A stretch of DNA of 64,000 nt from Bryoerythrophyllum caledonicum (Eukaryota; Streptophyta; Bryopsida; Pottiales; Pottiaceae): contig OZ020514.1 of NCBI GenBank assembly GCA_963971425.1, positions 18,511,406-18,575,405 of the forward strand, in the 5' to 3' direction. Each line of letters opens with the position of its first letter. Position 1 is the stretch's first letter. This document shows positions 22,201 through 31,273 of the stretch, piece after piece. The position numbers were made by a program, and so were the translations under genes. The notes under the pieces are model-generated. The model was not told the origin of the DNA, searched no databases, and saw only the letters and a program-made list of their open reading frames with translations.

Positions 22201-22850
22201 CCCCACGATAGGAAAAAGCCTGATGTGTAAGTCTAGAAGGAGTCCTCTTTAGTAAACTGTGACACGTGCTCCGGAGAATTACAATTGTACTTACCGAAAT
22301 GTCATTGCAATCCGAACTTATCTCTGCGTAACAGCATCCGGAAGGCCATCCGGATGTTGTGAGAGTATAAGTCTAGTAGCAGCAATCAATCACCAATTAG
22401 CAGAGTAGGGAGAGTGGGTGTCTAACCACTATAATTTCCGGGGTAGTGGGTGTCTAGCCACTTAAAGTCACAAGGCAGTGGAGAATCCGGCAACTTGCAC
22501 AAAACGGGATCAATGGCCTTCCGGTCACTTGTTAAAACCTTCCGGAAGACTCTTTGAGGAAGAGAGATAAATCAAACTATCCTCTGCTTGTCCGGAAAGT
22601 AGTTTCGGAAGCCATTGTATGAATTTCCGGAATCCGGAAGGATCCGGATCTGTAAAAAACGTATGAGTAGAATAGCAAGCCTATGAACGATTGATTGGTA
22701 GTTTTTTTCGTTGGACATTTTTTAAAGGACAATAGATCTCTGTGGGAATGAAATCGGAGCGGTTTACTTTGGAAGCATTTTGTAATGATTAAGTGCTTTC
22801 CGGAGGAATATTGATCCTACAAACTGCAACTATGTTCATCAGGTTCCTAG
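19225..22850 (+). mobile_element. Retroelement-like fossil with a gag-like region
   Basis: A distinct block recognisable by an extreme density of CCGGA/CCGGAAG words. It has an LTR-like 5' part with a TATA-like GGTATAAGAG (about 19510), a leader, and a coding-like region from about 19711 (starting MADEGPS) to about 21534. It continues with a CCGGAAG-rich tail containing GATGGGGCTC..TTGCACCC (about 21594-21617). No RT, RNase H or integrase is seen, so it looks non-autonomous. It carries several breaks. It splits the exon series of the host gene remains (18.8-19.2 and 22.9-24.9 kb). Ends are approximate because no terminal repeats could be matched by eye. Confidence 0.5.
19711..21534 (+). pseudogene. 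Gag-like coding region of the 19-22.8 kb fossil
   Basis: Charged, Pro/Ser/Thr-rich frames. One part reads DPEELRVLEHHLDK, another (20178-20531) contains a basic patch HPRKRSRSVQRE, and another (20732-21451, 239 codons) is a Glu/Lys/Ala-rich likely coiled coil near its start, followed by a Pro/Ser/Thr-rich tail. No zinc knuckle or enzyme motif was found. Gag is inferred from position and composition only. Confidence 0.35.
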
Positions 22851-22854
22851 CTCT

Positions 22855-23343
22855 TTGCCACGCCTGTGGCTCCGCCGGCTAAAAAGAGGTTGTCCAAGGT
22901 AGAGAGAACTAGAAAGAAGTCTTGGGTCGTAGCACGCGCACCTGCCTAAAATGTACAGCCAGAGAGAAGAAACCCTCTCAAGAGAGCACGACAAAAGGAA
23001 AAGACTCCGTCAGAATCCTCAGAAGAAGACTACAGCACTGACCACGGTGGCCTTGAGAGCGACAAAGAGCACTACAACATGATACCCAAAAATGAATCGG
23101 ACGGTGACAAAGAAGAAGACAACAATAGGGAAGGGGAGTTACGATCGAAGGCTACTCAAGAGGGCGCCCAAGAAAAGGATAGCAGCGATAGTGGTTTGGA
23201 TAGAAGACGCACTCCAATGAGAAATCCGAACGCAGGGCTACCTGGACTTGATGTGAATCGGCCCGCCTATAAAGCAAACCTCACTCAACGCTACTCTTCC
23301 AAGACCAATGCCGATGCCATCGCTCTATTTACTAACACCAGGT
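22855..23343 (+). pseudogene. Acidic, charged exon-like segment
   Basis: From about 22980 a frame runs through SESSEEDYSTDHGGLESDKE and continues with the clean frame 23079-23345 (88 codons), rich in Asp, Glu, Lys, Asn and Arg. It is probably a disordered linker. It directly follows the retroelement-like block and resumes the plus-strand exon series with the same palindrome-rich introns, so I read it as a continuation of the interrupted gene remains. Function unknown. Confidence 0.4.
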
Positions 23344-23517
23344 GACAGTTGCATCTTGGCCTTGACAACACTGACATTGGTGGCAACGGATGATCCAACG
23401 ACTTTTGTTTTACCATGGACTTAAACAATATAAAATTGACGTTGTACCAATTAATGCAGTGCGTGGTTAAACATCTTTGGTAGTTTTTTTTATCTTCAGT
23501 AGTCCTCCTTCTTGCAG

Positions 23518-23599
23518 GCATCACGGAGTGTCGGTGCCTACTGCACAAGTGGATCGCCGTCCTCAAATTCCATACAACCCACCTCCTCATTCAGAAGAC
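23518..23599 (+). CDS. Short exon-like segment with clean splice signals
   Basis: Preceded by a T-rich tract and TTCTTGCAG and followed by GTAATC. All three frames are open over its 82 bases; the most protein-like reads HHGVSVPTAQVDRRPQIPYN and ends in Pro/His. The splice-site strength argues for an exon, but the reading phase is unsettled. Confidence 0.4.
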
Positions 23600-23670
23600 G
23601 TAATCTTTTTCTGCCACAACGTCTACTGCTCTTGTAATGTCTCAATTTGAATACTCTAAAATTTTGGTAT

Positions 23671-23852
23671 ATTGAGATCAAGTGCGCCCCCGTATTCTTT
23701 GATCGGAGCGAGTGCGCTTCCGATCTTGCCGACGGGACCGGGTTTGCCCTTGTTGTCGTCTATCAGATCTAGTATGCGCCGGATCTTCTAGCTCGGATTG
23801 GGCGTGCCCCCGATCTCTTGGTCCGGATCGAGTGCGCACCCGATCTTCCAGT
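23671..23852. repeat. Palindrome-family cluster 4
   Basis: Four or five units at about 40-bp spacing. The best unit, GATCGAGTGCGCACCCGATC at 23826-23845, is a 20-bp palindrome with one mismatched pair. Others are GATCGGAGCGAGTGCGCTTC (about 23701) and GATTGGGCGTGCCCCCGATC (about 23795). They lie in the predicted intron 23600-23935. Confidence 0.9.
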
Positions 23853-23935
23853 TCGATCTTTTAAAAAATTATAAATTCTATGGACTGACAAAGGTCATAC
23901 ATCCTATGGACAGACATACGAAAGTTGACAATCAG

Positions 23936-24663
23936 ACCCCAAGACACCGCGCACTCCGTGGAGGATATGCACGTTGAGATGTTGTCAGGGCATGGAATGG
24001 AGGTTGGCGGAGTTGGGCAAGGCAAATGAAAGGAGGAGACAATGGAAGAAAGAAGGATGAGAGAGTCGGATGAGGAACGGAAGGTACTGGAGGCGGAAGA
24101 GAGGTGGTATAACAGGCCTCAATCCCCATCTAGGGAGCCAATTCGTATTCCGTTTGATCACGAGAGGGCAATGAGAGTTGGAGGTGTCGATTCTAGAACG
24201 AGGATAACGGCGAGGATTATACGTGTCCCAGCAGCGGTTACTGCTCCCGCAGACGTGGAGTCTCATGTGTCCAAGCCAACATTGATGCAGGTAGATCAGT
24301 CTTATCAATTTTCGTCTCACGACGCCACTGATGGTTACATGCCTGACCCTTGGCAGGGCCCAACCAAAGTGGAGGTGGTGGTTGTCGGCACACTTATTCA
24401 CCTACGATCTCTGCAAGTACCTCCTACTCCAGGGCGTAATCTTTCATTGACGGATTCAACTTGCAAACGGGTAGTCGATGAAGGGGCTTACAAAGGCATG
24501 TTCGATGAACAATTGAAGCCTTTCAGCCCCGCTAACATTGCATCGGAGTCTAAGGGTGCGGAAGTCCATGACAGGTTAATCTCTGAAAGAGGTGTGATTC
24601 AAGCTGATGTCACGTCTTCCTTGGAGTGCTCCTCGCTTGCTTGTGGAAATTCCCTTCTCCCAT
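23936..24663 (+). pseudogene. Exon-like segment, 213-codon frame, unrecognised
   Basis: Starts after an AATCAG acceptor and ends at a GTAGGT donor (24664). The clean frame from ATG 24042 begins with a charged helix-forming stretch (EERRMRESDEERKVLEAEER), followed by a less biased region with RIIRVPAAVTAPADVESHV and VVDEGAYKGMFDEQLKPF. The same frame is open upstream to 23937 apart from one stop. No domain is recognised. Confidence 0.45.
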
Positions 24664-24735
24664 GTAGGTATCTCATTCTTTAGGTTGTTTATTCATTTTC
24701 TTATGAGTTGTATATTCATCGGACTTGATCCGCAG

Positions 24736-24911
24736 TTGGTCACCTAGGATCCACTGGTGGGAATGTGAAAGCAGATCTCCAAGCCGTTGCTCCTAGTGGA
24801 AGCGTGTCGAAGCGTGCCGCAGCTTTGACCAAAAGCGGAAGCATCTGAAAGCAGCATTTATCGAGCAAACGCGCCGATCCGACGTCATTAAAAGAACGTG
24901 AGATTCCACAC
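24736..24911 (+). CDS. Exon-like segment with GT/AG borders
   Basis: Bounded by a CCGCAG acceptor and a GTATGT donor (24912). The likely reading includes HLGSTGGNVKADLQAVAPSG, followed by Ser/Lys/Ala-rich sequence with a stop. It continues the series from 24663. Confidence 0.4.
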
Positions 24912-24954
24912 GTATGTTTCATTCTAAGTGTTTTGTGTTACAAGTACTTCATGT

Positions 24955-24998
24955 TGAGATCAGGGGCGCCCCCGGTCTTCCAGTGGTGATCGGGTGTG
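24955..24998. repeat. Palindrome-family cluster 5, cut by the next insertion
   Basis: GATCAGGGGCGCCCCCGGTC (24957-24976) is almost a perfect palindrome. A second unit begins GATCGGGTG at about 24990 and is then replaced by the start of the 25-27.9 kb block (TGGAAGTC). Confidence 0.7.
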
Positions 24999-27950
24999 GA
25001 AGTCTAAAACTTCCACTTGGTTGCCCCTTCCAAAAAAATTAGTCAAAATAGGGTTTTTAGTGTTGATGAACTTGAAAAGTAGTTCGTATTGTGTGGAATT
25101 AGATTAGATAGCGGATAGCAAAAGTAGGGAAATGCTTAAGTAGTTAATTAGGTTTATAGTGGTGATAAAACCAGGTCTTAAAATCACTAGTTTAAGTCCC
25201 ATAAAACAATTTCAAAAGAATTTGAAGAGATCCTGAGATGTAAGTCTAAAATCACCACTTAACCTAAATTAACTAGTTAAGTTTAAGAGGTAGTTAGAAG
25301 TAATTTAGATCTTCTAGATGCTAATTTTTGTTTGAAAAAATTAGTAGTAGTGGTAGAAAGAAAAAAAGAAAAGAAAAGACAAAAAAAGAAAGAGACAAAA
25401 GAAAAAGAAAAGAAAATTTAATTTAATATTTAAAAAATACATACGTGGGTATCAACCCGGGTATGAACTAGCCCAGGCATCAACCCCGGGTATGGGCTAA
25501 TATCCGGGTGCCCGGGTATCACCCGGGCAGCTCCAGCCGCCCTCCAACAGTCCCCTTCCCGAAATTCCCCTCTCCAAAAGTTCTTCTCCCCTCTCCAAAA
25601 CTCTTCTCTCTCCCCCTCCTCTAAAATCTTTTCCCCCCCCTCAAATTTTCTCCTCTATCTTCCTTCTAGTTCTCTCTCTCTCATAATTTCTTCCTCTTTC
25701 TCTAATTGGTCTTTTTTTGGAGTTGGGGTTTGAAAAAGTAGTCAAAGAAGTGAAAGAGAGGTGGTGCAACAAGGAGGAAGAAGAAGAAGAAGAAGAAGAA
25801 GAGGAGGCTTTTCAAGTGTCTTGGAGGTGGTGCAAGCTAGGGTTTGAAGAAGAGGTGCGCACGAGCTAGGATTTGAAGGAAGAGGTGCACGTTTCCTAGG
25901 GTTTGGTGGTGGTGGAGGAGGAATCTAGGGTTTTGAAGAAGAAGTGGTGCAACGTGGAGGTGGCAAGATAAGGAGGGGGTCTTTGCCACATACCTTCATT
26001 TCTTGTGTGCACAACTTCATTTTTGAAATCTCCTATCAAATCTCTCTCCGGGGAGATTGGAGTTTCTTTCTTCCGGTCTGGAGAAAAGTCCTCCGGAGGA
26101 CTCTATCTAGACCACTTGTGTGTTAAGTTTTGACTCCTTGTGTGCATGACTCGTTTGTGTTTTGGTGTTTATTCTCTATTGTCTTAAACTTTCCTTCTCA
26201 TTTTTGTTATCCTCCTATCTTCTCGAAGTCTTGTCCAAAAATCTTACTCATTTCTCGGTCTCCCCGGTCACCAAGAAATTCTCTTCTCAAAGTCTTGTTC
26301 TCTTGTTGTGATAGTCACATATTATGTTGTGTTATCAATAAGTTGTTGGATAGGTGAAATGCCTACATCTACATCAATCTAGAAGAATATTCCGGAAATG
26401 TGCACCGGTTGACAGATATAGTTATGTTTCCCGGGCCGGACCAGGACTTGTGATAAGTTGATAAGAAGGTTGTTGATATTCAAGGCACATCCCGGAGTAA
26501 GTCCATCCCGGACAATATGACTCCATCGGTAACACGGACGTTTTCCAAGATTGACCCAAACAAGTGGGAAGGGATTGCAGAAAGAGAATACTTCGAGGAA
26601 AGTGGTTGAGTTTTTAAACTCAATCTTCCTTCCATGGATCTACCGGGAGATAATTCCACTCTTCCGGATGAGTCTTCCGACTGAGTTTTTGGTATATGTT
26701 ATTGTTGATTTACCGCACGAGTTGGTGGGATGATGTTTTAAGTTGCTAGATTTAAACACTAGGGTGAGAGTAGTGATGGGGCTCCACTTTGCACCCGGTC
26801 ACTACCACTTGAGTGATTTCTCCGGCTACTTACTTTTGTTTGGGAAAGGTTCATCGGTCCCGGGACCGGGAGTCTTCCGGTTTACCGGTCTACCGGTAAT
26901 CCACCGGTGACTAGGCTACCCTTGATTTTAGGATCTAGATGCCATTTTGTCCTTTTGTGGATCTTCTTTTGGAGGATAGCTATTGACTTTAGTGCACTCT
27001 TTAGATGCCAATTTCACCTTTTGGGAATCTAGTTTTAAAGGATAGCTAGTAGCCTTAGTGTACTTAAAGAGCCTTGGGCTCTTATGTTAAGTACTCTTGT
27101 CTTTGTTAATGTGCTCGTGTCTTGCCTTCATTGCTTGTGTCTAGAGTCTTTGTTGAGCTTGTGTGAGTAGACCGGGAGAGAGTAAAGTCCTCTTAGTGTC
27201 TTTGCTAGGTGTGCAAACTTGTGACTTGTTGTGTGCTATGTGATTGAGTGTGAGTAGAGACATCCCAAGGGTGTAGGATATCCAGGTTACATAGGTGGAG
27301 TGAGATCCCAGATCTATGCTCTAGACCCTTCACCGGTGGACCAAAAAGAGTTGCTTTATTAGATGGGATCCGGGAAACCCTCGGCTATTTATGATAGCCT
27401 CTCTTAAGTGGGAAGTGCTTGGATTGGTGGGGAGGAGGGGTGATATTCCCCCTCTTGGTACACCGGGAGAGATCCCGGCTAAGCCCAAGTTCGGAGAATT
27501 CTGGGGTTGTTACCCTTGTAGTGGACGAGTTCCGACAATCCCCGTGGAAGGTTGTCTTGCTAATTTGATTTGCTTAGTACTAATTTGTTGTGAGTTTTGT
27601 ATCTTCTTAGTTTGATTCATTGAGTGTGGTTGTAGTTGGAACCTAGGCTTGCGTGACCGGTTTATCGGGACAAGTTCCCGGTAGATTGTGAAGACCGGTG
27701 AACCGGCTACGACCTTGTTAACTCTTTCAAGGTGTAGGATTAGATTGTGGATATTGTGGCCTCTGGACTGGAAGAACGGAGGGCGGTGACTCACCGCGCA
27801 CTGTAAAAACTTGCCGGAAAACTACTCTGACGCTCAACACAGTTTAACTGAAACACATGTGGTTACTTGTTACCGGTTACTAACGTACCGAGGAAGCCAT
27901 CCTCCAGGATGTGCTGTGGTATTAAATGTGAGTTGTTGTTAATATTTACA
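24998..27950 (+). mobile_element. Retroelement-like fossil, apparently gag-only
   Basis: It begins with TGGAAGTCTAAAACTTCCA, a short inverted repeat, and runs through a pyrimidine-rich then (GAA)n-bearing 5' part (microsatellite at about 25777-25803). A leader ends near 26350 and is followed by a short coding-like region (about 26353-26735, with FLPWIYREIIPLFRMSLPTE). A long tail follows, including GATGGGGCTCCACTTTGCAC (about 26777), matching the motif in the 19-22.8 kb element. No RT or integrase is present. Two elements of related design therefore lie in the same host locus. Exact ends unverified; broken in several places. Confidence 0.4.
25446..25530. repeat. CCCGGG-cored palindrome cluster
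   Basis: Six near-identical CCCGGGTAT/GGGCTAAT-type words in 85 bp, for example CAACCCGGGTATGAACTAGC and GCCCGGGTATCACCCGGGC. The cluster can fold several ways and contrasts with the surrounding AT-rich DNA. Confidence 0.8.
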
Positions 27951-28049
27951 GAGTTTGATGCACGATAAAAATCCTTGGAAACGATCTGGTAAGGTGGGCT
28001 TGCTTCAGGTTAATTTTGGTTAATTTTGAGAATTTTTAACCACTAAACT

Positions 28050-28115
28050 ACGACATCGGGGATGTGCCCGGTATGACTGTGGAGATCGGGTGCACGCTCG
28101 ATGTTCCACTAGAGA
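28050..28115. repeat. Palindrome-family cluster 6
   Basis: GACATCGGGGATGTGCCCGG (about 28050) and GATCGGGTGCACGCTCGATG (28084-28103), in the predicted intron before the first FCP1-like domain. Confidence 0.75.
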
Positions 28116-28221
28116 TGCCCTTCTCAAAAGCCCATTTCTATGTTTTGTCTGAAAGAGTATTGCTCACCTTTGGATTATGCTTCTCGTTTCACGTGGTCAA
28201 CTCCGACCAAGTGAGCCCTGA

Positions 28222-28896
28222 GCACCTCGGGAATCCACGGTAAGGGTACCAGGATACACTACCGTTGTGGACTTTAATGGATTTCGAGTTCACAGGCCTG
28301 GCTTCAACCGCATTTGTGTTTCTACACCCGACGGCAGTCGTTTTTTAGAGTGGTTGCATAGTAAGGCTAATGTTGTCATATGGAGTTGTGCAATGTCCCG
28401 CAATGTAGATGATATGGTCACAGCACTTCTACGTGATACTAAACTGACGCGAGATCAACTTACAGTCTTGTCGTAAAATGATACGACAAAGTCCACATAT
28501 CCTAGAGTGGACCATCCTACCAAGAGGTACAGTTTGAAGGACCTCTCTAAACTCGCAAGGGACCATGAGATCGTCGACCCCAGCCTGACGTTGCTTATTA
28601 ACGATAGTCATGAGAAGAATCTCTTAAATAACTAGTTCAGTGCTATTCATCCACCTACGTAGGCTGGTGATATGGATGACAACTTTCTTCGCCACACCTT
28701 GCGTCCATGGCTGTCGAGTATGATAGCATCACGTTGCTCTGTACCTCAATATGTGCAGGCCAATCCCCTTTCCGGATTTATTGATTGTTTTGTTCTTAGA
28801 CGTTCTAAAGTAGGTGAATGTATAGTAAAAAGATGCTCTCAATTGTGTGACCAACAAGCTCGTAGATTTATTTCAGTTGAATCTTCTCCGTCGTGA
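28222..28896 (+). pseudogene. FCP1/NIF-like HAD phosphatase domain, copy 1, catalytic motif lost
   Basis: The frame from about 28250 reads TVVDFNGFRVHRPGFNRICV, then SKANVVIWSCAMSRNV, YSLKDLSKLARDHEIVDPSL, TLLINDSHEKNLL and LRHTLRPWLSSMIASR. The order fits the FCP1/NLI-interacting-factor branch of the HAD superfamily: motif I, motif II (IWS), and motif III/IV (LxxxLxDxS...N). These enzymes dephosphorylate serine, for example in the RNA polymerase II C-terminal domain. Motif I should be D-x-D-G-T/V; here it reads DFNGF, so the second catalytic Asp is Asn. Motif III Asp is also Asn (INDS). A few in-frame stops divide the domain. This copy should be inactive. A second domain follows after a short intron-like gap. 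Confidence 0.7.
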
Positions 28897-29078
28897 ACAG
28901 AAGTGGTCTAGTATTTTTTAATTTGACCACGCCGGTTTTGTATACCTGCACGGCTTGTAACGCTCTTTTACGCTGTTGGCAGCGCCATGTTTAAGTTGTT
29001 TTGTTATTATTCCCCTAAATATTTTGAACATTACCTCGTCTATTGTGTATAACATTCTTTCTTTTGTTATGTTCACAG

Positions 29079-29700
29079 CAACACCGTGACTACTCAAAGA
29101 AAGTTGTCGTATTGTCTGTCAAGGGATTGCTTTGTTTTGAGCCATACCATAATCACAACCCACAACAATTTGATCCGAAGAGCATAATAGTTTGGCATGG
29201 TCTCATAGAATTCTTCAAAATCCTTCTAAGGTCCTTCTGTGTGGGTATATGGTCGCCCATGCAAGCCAAGCGCTTGAGAAAGGTTCTTCAAGTCTCCTCC
29301 TCAAAGATATAAGGACGGTACTCCTTTTATGTTTATGGACAAAATAAGTGTTCCTGGCCGAAGAGGTATTCTTCATGAATGAATCATCTAGTGAGGCTAA
29401 CTCACGACAAGGCAACAAAGGAGTTCTGCATAAAGGACCAGGTATTGATGGTTGACGATTTCACATGGCAAAATTTGATGAACGGAAACTTGGCACCTTC
29501 TTTCCAAAGTCATGGCATGGAGAGATGACCTTATCCAATGCAAGGAAAATTATACCTGATGTTGCAACATCATTGCTTCCGTTCTTCCTGTTGCTGCGAT
29601 CCTCATTGTTTGTAAAGGAGTTTCTTCAAACACATGATATGGATGGTCAGTGTAAACGGAGACTATGTCAGCAATGGCAATATGACGATATATGTAAGAG
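29079..29700 (+). pseudogene. FCP1/NIF-like HAD domain, copy 2, catalytic motif lost
   Basis: It begins at a strong acceptor (TTATGTTCACAG ending 29078). The frame reads KKVVVLSVKGLLCFEPYH, then EFFKILLRSFCVGIWSPMQA, KRLRKVLQV, and later, in other frames, THDKATKEFCIKDQVLMVDD and FFPKSWHGEMTLSNARK (to about 29550). This is the same layout as copy 1: hydrophobic strand plus DxDG motif, GIWS, then a lysine-rich part and LMVDD. The expected DLDG is SVKG here, so both catalytic Asp are missing. An LMVDD motif is kept. The frame 29465-29707 holds the C-terminal end. Being next to copy 1 in the same orientation, the two probably belonged to one two-domain protein. Confidence 0.6.
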
Positions 29701-29734
29701 TAGGTAGAAGAGATGCAATCTCGGCCTTCGAGTT

Positions 29735-29822
29735 CGTAAGAGCACTCGATTGGGGACTGCAAGATAAGAGGTGGACGTGATCTAGACTGTGGGATCGGGA
29801 GAGCCCTCGATCGAGACTGTTT
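29735..29822. repeat. Palindrome-family cluster 7
   Basis: Units such as GAGTTCGTAAGAGCACTCGA (about 29733) and GATCGGGAGAGCCCTCGATC (29791-29810), the latter with 7-bp arms. Confidence 0.75.
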
Positions 29823-30200
29823 AGGGAGATTTTGAGAGTGTAGGAGATTTTTCGTGAGCGCTATTTTGAATATGTAGAGGTAAGCTAATATAGATGGGTA
29901 CTCTCTCCATTTTTTGTTCCCACTGTTGTATAATCCGGTATTATGTGAATAAATTTTCAATGCCTTATTGGTCTTCAAATCATTGCATACATGAATGTCT
30001 ATTTACTCTCTTTTATATTTTTAATTCCTTAAAGGTCTTCTATTTGATGCAACACATGAATGTCTATTTTCTCTAGATCAGAAGCTTGCTTGGTCTAGGA
30101 TGTAACTTGGATGTACAAAATTTTAAGAGATGTTGTTTGTTAGCTAGTCAATTGTTAGCACGTTAGTTGTTTTGTTATGATTCCTTTAAAAAAAATCTTG
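29823..30200. other. Gene-free AT-rich stretch
   Basis: No gene is supported. A direct repeat AACACATGAATGTCTATTT (about 30050) has a diverged partner at about 29985 (TACATGAATGTCTATTTACTC). Confidence 0.5.
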
Positions 30201-30460
30201 GATTAGGAGCTCGCCCGGTCTAGATGTATCTTCGATGAGGACCTTCCCAGATCACGACGTAACCTGGATTGGGAGCTTGCCTTGTTAGACTTAACCGGGA
30301 TGAAGACCTTGCCGTGGTACAACGTAACATGGATTGGGAGCTTGCCCGGTTTGAGCGTCCCTTGGATGAGACTTCTTCGGGTAACGCGGTAACTTGGATC
30401 GGGAGCTCGCCCGGTCTGAACATAACATGGTTCGAGACCTCCCTTTTCTGATTATGAAAA
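30201..30460 (+). repeat. 65-bp tandem array, four units
   Basis: Unit starts GGATTAGGAGCTCGCCCGG, GGATTGGGAGCTTGCCTTG, GGATTGGGAGCTTGCCCGG and GGATCGGGAGCTCGCCCGG fall at 30201, 30266, 30331 and 30396, exactly 65 bp apart. The last unit, GGATCGGGAGCTCGCCCGGTC, shows the array belongs to the same palindrome family as clusters 1-7 but is regular. A weaker unit lies at about 30075. Confidence 0.9.
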
Positions 30461-30599
30461 TTTATCTCTAGTTTTCCACGTAAACTACATCGGAAGCTCT
30501 CTGGGTCTCGTAGTAAAGTCCGGATTTCAAAGTCCGGATAACAAATACCCTCTCATTATTGATTGTAATGCATCAATAATTATAGAGTAGCCAATACCC

Positions 30600-31254
30600 T
30601 CTCATTTATCAATAGCTTAATCACCAACTCTCCCGATATTAATCACCTCATATTTCTCATTCAATTGATAAGATCCAGAATTTAATGGCACTAATTGGTT
30701 TTCACTATTAGGAAGTAATTCAGGTAAAGTTCTCAATGAGTCATGAGGGATGTCAGGCCAACTCACATTCTCGGAAAAATAGGAAATTGGTGGATCCCAA
30801 ATAGGTGATGTTGCTCCAAAGGGTTCATCAACAATAATGGCCCAACCAGTTGGGGAAGTGGTTCTTATCAATTGAAAATTATCTTCCAAATTTAAAACAT
30901 CTCCAGTGGTATCCCACTGATCGGTTTGTAAACTTTTCTCTCCACTCAAGTACGGATTGCCTCCAAGTGGATCAGGAACAATATTTTGTGAGAAACTTGA
31001 TCCACTTTCCAATTAGTTGGTCCTTGCCCTGTGTCTTATTCCAATATCTAATTATAGTTTTTCTCTTCTTTCAGCCTTCATAGATCTAGGTGTAGGTGCA
31101 CTAATTTTCCTTATTTGATGTGGAGTGTCATCTTCAGACATAAATCATTCTCAATTTTGTTTTATCTCAATTGTTGATCATCAATTTTTCATTTTATTGA
31201 ATGATCCAATAAAGTGTTCAAAAATCTCAAATCCTTAAACCTAAGTTGCTACTT
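30600..31254 (-). mobile_element. Ty3/gypsy leader and start of a gag-like ORF (fossil)
   Basis: It lies directly downstream, on the minus strand, of a primer-binding-site-like sequence. A gag-like start reads MSEDDTPHQIRKISAPTPRS (about 31140), and a 131-codon frame follows at 31012-30617 (with NLEDNFQLIRTTSPTGW). It ends abruptly near 30600, where repeated CAATACCCTCTCATT words occur. It is therefore a short 5' piece of an element related to, or tandem with, the large one at 31.3-42.2 kb. Confidence 0.5.
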
Positions 31255-31273
31255 CCATGGCAGCAGCGCCAAA
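31255..31273 (-). other. Primer-binding-site-like sequence
   Basis: Minus-strand TTTGGCGCTGCTGCCATGG directly follows ..CTTAACA, an LTR-like end. It resembles the TGGCGCCGTTGCCGGGGA primer site complementary to tRNA-Asp known from Athila/Tat-type plant elements, with a few mismatches. Confidence 0.5.
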
